Part shown: in pieces, positions 51,338 to 62,130 of the stretch
Position numbering within the stretch: position 1 is the first letter of the stretch
Layout: each line of letters begins with the position of its first letter
Source of the DNA: Prinia subflava
Lineage: Eukaryota; Chordata; Aves; Passeriformes; Cisticolidae
DNA length: 64,000 nt
Direction: 5' to 3'
Assembly (NCBI RefSeq): GCF_021018805.1
Contig: NC_086283.1
Coordinates: forward strand, 56,986,775-57,050,774
The notes under the pieces: model-generated
Told to the model about the DNA's origin: nothing
Seen by the model: only the letters and a program-made list of their open reading frames with translations
Databases searched by the model: none
Translations under genes and position numbers: made by a program

Positions 51338-54300
51338 ACCAGTTTCCAGGCCTGGAACAATCCAATTTCTAGGCAGATTGCATGAGGGGAGCCAATTATT
51401 TGGCTGCAGTATGAGTTATACCTAACAGCAGGATGAAGGCAAATCTTGTTGTTAAGAGAATGTCAATTCAGTCCACAAAAAAAAAAGACCCAGGGAAGGG
51501 ATGTAACTTCTAAGAGATGTTGAGAGTGAAGTAGCTTCATCTAGGCATTTTGTTTTGAAGGTATGGAATTAATTGCACAGCTGCTGCCAATGACATTGCT
51601 TCCTCTTGAGGGGAGGTATGGAGATGGATTCCCAGGACACCAAAGATGGCTGAGGATTGCTTAGTCCAAGGGTGGATTTTTAAATGCTTCTCATGGTTCA
51701 TTCTAGGCTTCCATGATTTTTCCTCAAGTTGATTTTGAATGCAAGTGCCATTAAAGCTGAAGTAAGCTGCTAGGTTTATATAGCTCTTCTTCTGTCCAGG
51801 ATTTTAGTTTTACTTTTAGACACAGTTCTTAGTGTCTGTTTCCCTTTGAGTTTCCAAAAGGTCAGGCTTGTCTCCAGTGACAAGCTGTGTCACGTGATTG
51901 CTGCCACAGTGAGCTGAAGGTACCTCCATGACACTGACAAGAGGGAAACAACATGAAAATGAGATGAAATGGCAGGAGGACATGTAATGGGTAGGAGAGA
52001 TGATGTCCACTGCTCTGCCTGATGTTCCCTCTCAACTGCACAGATGATTTTGCTGCTGCTGTCTTTGATTTGCTCATGGCTTTTCTCCCACTTAAGTCTG
52101 TGATGAAAGGTTTTTTTCCTCTGGGCATTTGCATCAAAGTCACCAGGAGCAAGTTTTATCCAATCCCTCTTACCCGTTACAGGCAATTCTGAGGGCACCA
52201 TGTCTGTGTATCAATCACTCTGTTGTGTCCACACCTAATCCCGGAAAGGAAAATTATCTTCCAGCTTACTTAACTACAAGTTGACCTTTAAGAAATGCAT
52301 TGAAACATCCTGAACATCACTGGGAGTATTTACAGACTTAAGCTTAAGCACTTTCCCTAACCACTCTGGTAAGTGGAACTAGCTTGGGCTGTTTGCCTAG
52401 GGCTATGTTTTCCCTTCTCTCACCCTACACAGATAACCATATATCTTATGATTTCTGTAAGATATCGTATATCTTAAACTCTAAGCAGGCCATCCTAGGT
52501 GTCCTTTGGCAAATCCCAAAAGGTCTAGGTAAAAATACAGTTAAAGATACTGCAAATTATTTAAACTGAGAATGATAGGAGGACTTCTGTCCCACAAAAA
52601 CTGTTAATGTAAGAAATTGATATAAGGCACTGTAACATGTCTGCTGACCAAGAAATAACAGGCAGAGAAAGATAATTACATTGAATGTCTAATGTTTACT
52701 GTCGAGGTTATGGTTAACTCATCTGATGTGTGAAATCACATACCTGTACATTAGGAATTGTTCTGGCATCTTTTCCCTCTTACCCTCTGTATAACAGCAA
52801 GGTGATAGGTTTTACCCATTCTATTCTAAACTACTTAGCTTTCACAAAGAGAAGGCAAACTCTTAATTTTTTTTTCCCCAGAGTCCTGTTAGAGCAATAT
52901 TAGTGTAAACACATATGTGGACTTGTGCATACACGTGCACTCCAGTCCATCACAATTGCAGCAAGAGTATAGTTGATTTGAGTTTCAAAACCTCCTAGAC
53001 CTATATTATAACACAGAATTTATCCACTGGGGAAGTGTCAAGAAAAGACAAGACTTCTTTTCTAAGACATTTTTAACTCACAGTTCCATAAAAATGATGG
53101 AGCTCCTGGAAAGACGTCCTTGGGGAGCAGTCCTGTGAAATATGCCAACAGCTGGATGGCACAAATTTTGAAAACACTGCTTTTCTTAAAGAATAGAACT
53201 GAAAGCCTCTGTGAGGAGCAGTATATTTTCCCAAATAACCCTTCTAATTCTGTATTAATGTTGTAGAGAGGAACAAATGCATCTTCTTTTGATAAAGCAG
53301 GGAAATAAGCTTTATGTGGAAAAGCAGAAATCTCACCATGGCTGATCAAAGAAGTATAAAAATGTCCAAAGAAGTGAGTTCACTTTGATTTTTTTTTTTA
53401 AAGCTGCAGTTGGTTAACAACTCCCTTAACGGATTAAAGAAATACCAAGTGGCCTCAGAATTCCCTTGTTTCATGGCACATTTCATTAAGTTTTTCACTA
53501 CCAGTGTCATGGCAAAGCTCACTTCATTTCAGATTAGTGCCAAAGACTTCAGGCTCAAATAAGACCTATAAATCACTTTGGAGCTGAGGGATAAGGAACA
53601 ACTTGAGGTATTTAGAACTGAAATTAGTTTGTGAGGCTGTTTCCATTCAAAAAACCATGGTGACTGGTGGCTCTAAACCGGGCAGTAGATAAGATAAAAA
53701 GCATAAGACAGGATTACCCTCACAGTGTTTGCACATCTTCTCCTGACCATCAACAGGGCATGTGTCTGTCCAGTGAGATTGCTGGAGGGTTGTCATCACT
53801 GTTCCAGTGATGGAAAGCCCCACCTCACCAGACCCCAGCCCTGACTAGAAGCGTATCGAGGTTTCTGTCCACCTCCAAGCTCCACCAGAGGAACAAGAGG
53901 CAGGTTTTGAATCTGCATCACACCACAAACACTCCCAAATATCTTCCCTGCTTCCACTGCAGATAGCTGACCTGTAGGTCTTTACTATGTTCAAGGGCAG
54001 CACAGCCAATCATTGTTGGTTACTTTTTTTTCCTGTCATCCATAATCAGCTGTAGCTGAAGATGGAATACTAGGCTAGCCTAGGTTTTTATGTGATCAGA
54101 ATGGTCATTTTTATATGTGACAAAATATGCTTGAGGATGAAGTGAAGGATGAACATGTGGGCCTGCTTGACAAATTACTGGGTGTGGAGGGTTTTTTGAA
54201 CAGGAGGGGAGGATACACCAGGATTGACTAGGAATGACTCTACCAGCATCTCAGGGCACCTTCCTTAAGCAGTTGTCTATTTCCCATGTTCTCAGTGCTC

Positions 54301-55589
54301 TGCTTCTGTCCTGTGTCTGCTATATCTCTTTCCCCAGAACCACCATCCGCATTTCTAACTCAGTTCTTGCCTGGAGCATACTGTATATAATGTTTCTAGG
54401 TAGGAACGTGGGGGTGGAAAGACCACATGAGGTCATAAAGTTTCTGTGGAGTTGCAATTTGATCCAAAAAATGAATTACCAGGTGCTTCTTCAGAGAGGG
54501 ATTGGGGGTTTATATTTAAGTACGTCATTTAGTAAGGCCTTTTATTCCAGAAGATAATCAATTCCATTTATTCTCTAAATGTGCATTTGTTTTACCATAG
54601 CATAATTCTAGGATGATATTTAAATTGATTAGTAGATTGAACTTAACAAATTAAGAAATAAAAAAAAATAAGATAATGCTACATGTAATTTTTCCTAAGA
54701 AATGGGATTTTACCAGACTACTGAGTAATAAAACCTTTTAAAGGCAATACATTTCTGATGTTTATTTTCATAGATTTACCTCTACGTTGCAGAGAAGGGG
54801 GAGAGGAGGGGCACTGCTCCAGTAATCAGCATGTGAATTCCCAGGGCCAGGGTGTAGCATCAGTCAGTAGGCTTTCATCAAGATGGGGTGGCAGAGAGGC
54901 TTTGTAGCACTCTGCAAATGTACATACTGTTGCTGAAATGGTTGTTATCTCTCAGAGAGGCTTCTTGTAACCAAAAGTTCCTATGAAAGGGCATTATTTT
55001 CCTGTAAGCTGTAAACAGGGGGGCAATTGGTCATGGCTTGGTTGGGAGGCTGCTGGGTCTGCTGTGCAGCAGACAGAGCTTCTGGAACACAGGTTGTATT
55101 TTATTTCTGCTGTATTTCTGAACAGAACCACTGAGCATTGCTCCCCTACCCACTTGTTCAGGCATTCAGCAGGGAGAATCAAATGCAGGCAAAAACAGCT
55201 TGGAAGTCAAGAGTCTGTGGTCAGTGGTCTGCTTACACAGGGACACCTGGAAAACTCATCCAAATGAGATTTTAAAGCGCACACATTAAGTCATATTGGA
55301 TCACCACTTGCTTTTTTAATTATTTTTAGCTATAAACCAGAGAGAATTAAGTTCACATTATTTCTGAAAGTGTGTCCTCACCAGAGTGTAACGGAAGTAC
55401 TTCAGGTTCACACTTTGCATTAGTTCAGCAAAAGTCTGTCCTTGCACCAACAGCCCTAAAATGCTGATGAGCCCAGGATAAGTTTCTAGCCCTCACCAGG
55501 GGAAACCAGACGCCCAGCCTGCAGTGCTACTGTGATATTACATGTGAGATGTTACCCAAAGACAGCAACAAATCAGGTTGCGACTATGT

Positions 55590-55930
55590 TCAAAGGGATG
55601 AGAGAAGTGTTGGAAAAGCAGGGACAGGACTGGGATTTGTGGAGCTGGACATTGAGCAGTGGGGAAATGAGTGAATAGAGAGGTCGTTGGTGGAGACCTA
55701 AAACAGGAGAGAGGAAAGTGAGAGCAGAGAACTTGGGGAGCAAGATATATTGGGGAGATAAGGCTGCAGGAAGAGTAGGGGAGAGGCACAGTCACTTTTG
55801 GCTCAGTGGGAGACTGGAAGTTGGGAAGGGGGGGAAACTGAGATGTGACTGACCGGCAACAAGGGTGGAATGAATGGAAAAGAGAAGGAAGGTGGCCTTG
55901 CAGGAGAAGGAAGAAAGGCTGTCGATACAG
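55590..55930 (+). repeat. Purine-biased region
   Basis: The + strand is dominated by G and A (GGGGAGA, GGAAGGAAG and similar). The 153-codon minus frame across it (55538-55999), rich in Ser, Pro and Phe, is explained by this bias. It ends about 100 bases before the RFX site. Confidence 0.6.
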
Positions 55931-56025
55931 ATGGTGTTGGGCAGCCCTACTTCCCCTGGGGTTAGCAAGCAAAATGACTTCACTGACCACCTTCATCATC
56001 TTTTCCTCGCCTGCTTAGCCGCGCT

Positions 56026-56050
56026 GTTGCCATGCAGTGACCATGGCAAC
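56026..56050. promoter_or_regulatory. RFX X-box with an additional palindromic half-site
   Basis: GTGACCATGGCAAC at 56037-56050 fits the X-box consensus GTNRCC-N2-RGYAAC at every defined position. In addition GTTGCCATG (56026-56034) and CATGGCAAC (56042-56050) are perfect 9-bp inverted arms separated by 7 bases. RFX factors bind such imperfect palindromes in promoters and enhancers, often of ciliary genes. No gene start is apparent beside it; the site is about 14 kb downstream of the NRG1 exon, so an intronic enhancer is the simplest inference. Confidence 0.5.
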
Positions 56051-59011
56051 CCGAGTTTCTGATGGCCGTTCTAGGATGGTAGCTGTAATGATAGCATTGG
56101 TGAGTATTGACAGAGGGGAGGGGAAGGCAAGCAGCTGTGGAGCAGGGGAAGTTGCCTGAGTACAGTAATCGTCTTTGGCAGGTCAAGGGTGAACCGTGGC
56201 CTGCGGGAGTTGTACAATGCCCAAGGCTAGCAAAGTGGTGTTATAATAAACCCCAGATGTTTCCGCTATTAGCAATGTATATGTTATGTTTAAACCTGAA
56301 AATGCATCCTAAGATCTGGTGGGTAGGGAAACAGTTACTAGCTGCTTGGAAATGACTTGCTGGTAATGGATCTGTTCCCTCTTGATATTAGCTGTTGCCT
56401 GTTTAAAATATAAATCTTCCAAGTGGAGACCCTCATGAGCAGCTTCTTTGCCAAACCAGTGGTTCCATTCGGCTCCATGAGAAACAGCAGGGTTCCCCCT
56501 GAGGGGTTTCTGGGAGGCTGCATCCTGGGCACAGCAGCCCTGGGAGCCGTGCTCCCAGCCGGCGTGCGTCGGTGTGGGAGAGGCACCGCTGTCAGGCAGG
56601 GGAGCGCAGCCAGCCACAGGTGTGCAGAGAGCACTCTTTAATTTCCCCAGGCTAATTATTTTAGAGCTGGGAGCCAGAACCCTTGTGGTGTGTCATGGGC
56701 CACAGAACAACTTTGAATAAGCATTTAAGAGAGGGATAGGATTTAGTTGATCAGGCTTTCATGCCAAAACAATTGCTTGTCTGTAAGAGTAAATTAGTCA
56801 GCTAAACTGTGAATTTGTGGCCAAATGGTTGCTTTGCACAGACCCTCTAGGTGATCAGTCCTACAGATAGTCTAGGCAAGGTACTCAAAATATTAACATT
56901 TAAAGTAAATGTGTTCAACTGTGGGAAGGCCCGGGGTGGAGGCTTCTGTTCAGAGATTAATCGTTCTGTGTGAATTATACCAAAGCCACACAAATTTGGA
57001 AGAGACATTTTCACTTCAACATTTTATTGGATTTAACTAATCCAAGAAAAATGCACACCTTCAGTAAATCCTTAGTAATTCCTCACATATGTCCCCTGCC
57101 TGCCCTTGCTTCTCTGTCCATCATGCTGCACTGTGCCACATTCATGCATCTTGTGGGCACTTGGGGTACAAACGGACTTGTCTGGACCCCTCAGTACAGG
57201 CTGTACTGAGACTAGCCCTTTGTGTCAGGAGGGGAAGAAAAGTGCTTTAAGACAGGCCGTGCAAAAACATTGCTGAAGATCAGGTAACAGTTTGCAAGGA
57301 AAATGGCCAGAAATTGAGTCCTCATCCAGACGCAGCAGTGCTGTGCTGAGAACCCTTTTGCCCAGGATACCTGGGATATGTGGGAGAGTGGAGTAATCAC
57401 ATTACACAGCATTTGTCATGTCTTGATATAGGTTTTGTGTCTGCATAGAAATGAATCTTGGGGCTTGGGGAGAAAACTATGCTGATTTTGAGGTTTTGTT
57501 GCATTTTTCTTGCTTATTTTCTGTTCCTATTCCAAACAGTCCCTGTGCAGCTATTCCATCACAAGTCTACTGTGACTTCTACTAAGGGCAATGTCTTTTA
57601 TTCCTGAGCTGTATTGTCCTCCCACATCCCACGTGCCTGCCTTAGAGTGATTTTCTTGACTGTTAGCCCTGATGGACAACTCCCTGCCTAGACATCCAGT
57701 TTTACAGTATTTCACGTCACACTTCATAAGAAGGGAGCCAGTACAAGCGTTCTGCTAGGCAGAGTGCCTGCATGATGATGTGAAGGACTCTCTGTCCCTT
57801 TCTCTGATTCACTTGGACTCAGTATTGTGGGTGAATGGCCATTCATGTCAGTAGTTTCTAACATGATACTCCCATTTAAAATGCAGTTAAGCCATGTCAG
57901 TCAATATGGTATGATATTCAATACCTGAGGTGGCTGAGTGTAAAATGACCAGAGTACTGTGAGTTCACATCCCATCCTCCTAACTAGCTTCCTTACATGG
58001 AAAGTCAAATGTCTAGAAATGTTATTTGCCTGAGATCTTTTTTGAATGTTAGACTTACATTTTTGCTGATTGCAAAAAGGTTTTTCTAGTGTTTTGCATC
58101 TAATTTAATGTGATGACCAAGTCACAGTGAAATTGCTGAACAAGACTTAAAACGGGGGGAAAAAGGTATTTTTGTCTCTCAATCTATGCCTAAAACTGAG
58201 GTGACTTCCTTTTTTCGGGCTGTGATGACCATTTACTCAAATGTGACTCATAAAGTCACTCTTAGTACTTAGTTGTTTAGTGATCCTGTTGAGTCTGAAT
58301 TCAAACATGTTTTAATAAAATTTCTGCTTTTCTCCTCTCTCAAGGGTCTGGTAGACTCTGCTAAGCCAAATCCTTTTCTTTTTCTGTATTTTGATCTTTA
58401 TCTATACCGCTGCAGAATAATCAATAAGATAACTAATACATCAGATAACACATTGTTTTCCAGCCTAAAATTGAAAATGTAAGAATTTATATTGTTCTTA
58501 TAGAAATAGAATATCCTCAGAACTTGGGAAATTGAAATTAAGGGCTACGCCTAATTACAAATAAGGGTGTCATAAGGGTTAAAAGCCAGAGTCAAACTTT
58601 CTCCTTTTTTTTTTCTTTTTCTTTCTGGAGAAAGAACAGGGTATATGAAAAGAAAAAGATGGTTAAAACCTGTTGTTTAAATTCACTGCTTCCTCTGCTT
58701 ACTTAAATAATGTTTTGTCTCAGGAAAGAAGCCATGGGGATAAACAGCTGTCAAACATCTCGGTATTATCAAAAACAATGCCATCTCCTGAGCACTGATA
58801 AATACTGAGGAATTAAATTAAAAACTTTTTTATTTATCTACTGAGACAGGTTTGGATGAAGATATTGTGAGAGAGAGTACCCTCTCTGGCCCTGGAGCTA
58901 TTTGCCTTTCTTGGTATGGAAACCTTGGCTTCCATGATTATATTTCGTGTTTGGTGTGTATTCAGTCAACCTTGGACTGGTCTGCAGAGGCTACAGATGG
59001 AGGTGCCGTGC
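56051..59011. other. Presumed intron, no gene seen
   Basis: A moderately GC-rich patch at about 56440-56630 follows the RFX site by 400 bases. Its open frames on both strands (102 codons or fewer) are not recognisable. The rest is AT-rich. Confidence 0.45.
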
Positions 59012-59016
59012 ACTTC
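59012..59016 (+). repeat. Left target-site duplication of LTR (ACTTC)
   Basis: ACTTC directly precedes the TGTCATGGG terminus and is repeated exactly at 60159-60163. Confidence 0.88.
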
Positions 59017-60158
59017 TGTCATGGGTTGGCACTGGCCAGATGTTAATGCACCTATGAATATATGTTTTTTCCTTAACAACTACTGTGGGATGTGATCAGG
59101 AACAGAGCAGAGCAGGCTTAAATCTTGAAAACAAAAAAAAACCACTAAAACTTTATTACATTACATAAGAACAGAGACAGAAAAACTCTTAAACACACAC
59201 AGAGACAGAAATAAAAACTTCTCAGAACATTTCTTCTCCCAGTTTCCACTCCCCACACATTACTCTTCACAGACCAAACCTTTGGGTTTTAGATCAAACA
59301 ATCACCACTCAAAAAAAAAAAACAATCTTCAATTCAGCAAGGGAGAGAGGAGTCTCTCTCGCACCACAGACTGTTCTCCAGAACACACGGGTCCACCCCT
59401 TATGTGTTTCCATGTCACCCCTGGCACTGCCTGGAGAAGTCTGCCAGGGGACATTTCCTTTTTCCTATGTCCAGTGCTCTCACCGCTGTCCATAGTCTGA
59501 AGCTGCATACAGGGCTCTTTTAAGGATACTTGCATGCCGAGCTCTCCCCTTTTTCCCCAGGGGCCGAGGTTCCAGGAGCAGGTCTCCCCTGAGGGCAGAG
59601 GGCTCCACCACACCCTCCCCCTCTCTTCTCTGCTCGCTCCACTCTTCAAGTGCCAGTCACTGTAGCAAAAGCAGGGGCAGCTGTATCTACCCAAAATGCA
59701 GTTTATGTTCAAAGGAGACTTAAGTTCAGTCCATGGCTAACATTATGCAAGAAAAGTCCAGCTCAAAAGCCACTCCTCTTCAATCTCTGCCCATCGGGTT
59801 CCTTCCAATCGTGCTTTATCATCTCGGTCCCAGGCCGCTTCCCTCTCTCCTCCGAAACCACCAGTCATGAGAATCAATGTCTAAGAAAAGTTTCTTTCTG
59901 AGCCCAACTACGTGTTTCCCCTCCCCCACCCAGCCTCGTGGCTGGGCAGGGGGAAGGAGGCCTGAGACGTCTCTCTGCTGAAACTGGAATCTAAAGAGAG
60001 GCCGAACCCCCCCTGGAGTCCTGCTTTTAACTCTTTGTGTCCTCAGAGGCGTGTCCAAACCTCTGAGTGACCAATCCAGGTGCCAGCAGAAAAGCTGATC
60101 ACTGATTGGCCTGCCCACATCCCCCTGGAAAAATTGACCTCCCCCCGCAATCACGACA
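59017..60158 (-). mobile_element. Solo LTR of an endogenous retrovirus (ERVL-like)
   Basis: Seen: the + strand runs from TGTCATGGGTTGG to GCAATCACGACA, so the element has TG...CA ends with imperfect inverted termini (TGTCrTG) and is bounded by identical ACTTC 5-mers. Read on the minus strand it has a TATA-like TTAAAA (60025-60030) near its start and AATAAA (59152-59157) near its end, followed by a T-rich stretch. The final minus-strand section, including CTGCTCTGCTCTGTTCCTGA and CATCTGGCCAGTGCCAAC, resembles LTR ends common in songbird genomes (from memory). No internal retroviral genes are present. Length is 1,142 bp. The 127-codon minus frame inside (59329-59712) is not a recognised protein. 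Confidence 0.88.
59152..59157 (-). terminator. Polyadenylation signal of the minus-strand solo LTR
   Basis: TTTATT on the + strand is AATAAA on the minus strand, about 135 bases before the LTR end in its own orientation and followed by a TTTT/GT-rich stretch. Confidence 0.55.
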
Positions 60159-60163
60159 ACTTC
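60159..60163 (+). repeat. Right target-site duplication of LTR (ACTTC)
   Basis: Exact copy of the ACTTC at 59012-59016, directly after the LTR terminal CGACA. Confidence 0.88.
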
Positions 60164-61286
60164 CAGCGGAGATGATCACTTTGTTGGTGATTTGCTGGAT
60201 TTAGATCTTCCTCTATTCTCTCTCAATTTATGTCAGGATTGTTCCTGAGAATCTCTGAACACATAGTGTGTGCTCACTTCCTCTTCCTCCTTGCAAATAG
60301 CTTGATTGTTCCATAGGCTTCAAGAAAACATTAATTTGATGCTGCTTTTCCTCAGTTTTTGGTCTGTTTGTTTACTACCGAAAATTCATGAAGCTCATGG
60401 AATCAGTAGTATATAAAAAGTTCAGGTCTGAAAAGAATGTCTTTCAAAGTCCAAAGTGTGCCCTGAATTCTTTCCAGAAACAGTGATTAAAATGGAAAAA
60501 TATGGTAGACTTTCAGTGTAACTATACTGTTGGGGTTTTTTTATTATGTTTCAGCCACTGGGTTTTATGACATCTTTCAGTAAGCCAGATACAGATTCAG
60601 AATCAGTTAGTACTTCGAAAACAGAATGCTTATCATCTACAAAGTATTTTGCTCTATTGATTGTTTCCATTTCTCCCAACAATAATGGTGCCTGGCTTGT
60701 TGCTTCCTACATAGAATTCCCTTTGCAGCCAGAAGGGGGACTCAGGATATTAAATTTCAGCAGGTGTTGTGAACTTGTCCTTTATGTTCTTTTTTTCTGA
60801 ACATTGTTTTCTGATACTGTTGTGATTTTTCGTTGGCTTCTTCCATCAATCTTTTATGGCTTTCATTGTCACAGCTTTCATTATTATGTACGTAGCAGTG
60901 TGGAACAAATTTTGCAGAAGGAAATACTGAAATGGACATTTGGACATGTCTGGGACCAGGTTCCAGTCCATCAGGAAGCAGTTTGCTGTATCACTTCTTT
61001 GTCATTTATCACAGGAGTTTTAAGCCTGTGTGTTGCTGCATCTCCCCAGGGGTATGTCTTCTCTCCAGTGTGTCAGTAGGATTCCAGATTGTAATTACTA
61101 AGGGAATATTCTGGCTGTTGTGATGCTCAAACATAAGAGTGTGTGAGACCCAAGAGAGAATCCTGGTCTGCTCAATGGACTTTGGATCATCGTCCAGTTC
61201 ATAACAAAAGAGAAGAAATGAGCATTTCTAAGCAGAGATGTGCATGTTGTTTCAGTGGAACAATCTGTGAGAGAATAGCCAGAAGT
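60164..61286. other. Presumed intron, no gene seen
   Basis: AT-rich unique sequence with only short open frames on mixed strands. No coding pattern or repeat is recognised. Confidence 0.45.
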
Positions 61287-61347
61287 AAAAAAAAAAAAGG
61301 AAAAAAAAAACCAACAAACAAACAAACACCAAACAAAAACAAAAACC
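61287..61347 (+). repeat. A-rich and (CAAA)n simple repeat
   Basis: Two A runs separated by GG, followed by irregular CAAACA units. Confidence 0.9.
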
Positions 61348-61860
61348 CGTAAAAAAGACAAAGTTATGGATACATTATTTTAAATAAACAGCAGACTCAG
61401 CTTTTGCACAGTACCGAGGACTGAATCCTACCTGTCGCTGGGTTTCTTGTGAAACAGCCTTGTTACCTGTTTTCTTGTCACCTTGCAGAACTGAGTCTTA
61501 CAGGAAACTTGATACACCTGGTAGTCCTGCTGCTGGGACTGCATAAACTTCCCTTCTAAAGCCCTGGTTTTGAAACCCTTTTAGGATCAATATCTATATT
61601 TTTTGTATAAAAAGTGCTTCATTCTCATGTCTTCTAGAAAATATGGACAAAAGAGATGACTGGCAACCCCCTAGGGTTCAGCACAGTTGGGAGAAAGTTA
61701 TGCATTCTGCCTGTTGTGTGCTATTTCCAGAAAAAATCTAAATTGTAATTTGACATGATACCATCCTTTTAGGAGAATGTGGTTTCGTTTGGTTTATGAA
61801 GGACTGGTCTGTGGGGGACCTTTTGTTTTGTTGTTGGGGGTTGGTTGGTTGGGGAGTTGT

Positions 61861-62130
61861 GTTTTTTCTTTTTTCTTTTTTTTTTCTCTTTTGTCTTTTT
61901 TATCTTTTTTCTCTTTTCTCTCTTTTTTTCCTTTTTCTTTTTCCCTTTTTTATTTCTTCCTTTTTCCTTTTTCTCTTTTTCCTTTTTCTCTTTTTCTTCT
62001 CTTTTTCCTTTTTCCTTTTTGCTTTTTCTTTTTCCTTTTTTTACTTTTCTTTTTTCTTTTTTTTTCTTTTTCCTTTTTCCTTTTACTCTTTTTCCTTTTT
62101 CTTTGTTCGCATTTTTTTTCTTTGGAATTT
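61861..62130 (+). repeat. Degenerate (TTTTTC)n polypyrimidine minisatellite
   Basis: About 270 bases of T with regularly spaced C in units such as CTTTTT, CCTTTTT and TCTTTTT, with almost no purines. The long Phe-rich frames in all three registers come from this composition. A G/T-rich stretch (GTTGGTTGG) precedes it at 61824-61856. Confidence 0.92.

Larger units (their letters stand above)
48486..56025. other. Presumed intron, no gene seen
   Basis: Contains the 43-T run, the 27-bp duplication and the purine-biased region listed separately. A small inverted repeat, ATATCTTA at 52441-52448 and TAAGATAT at 52458-52465, is also present. No coding pattern is recognised. Confidence 0.45.

Noticed and set aside
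55538..55999. 153-codon Ser/Pro-rich minus frame
   Set aside because: Explained by the purine bias of the + strand; no domain or splice context.
59329..59712. 127-codon minus frame inside the second LTR
   Set aside because: LTR sequence without known coding capacity; not similar to any retroviral protein I recognise.
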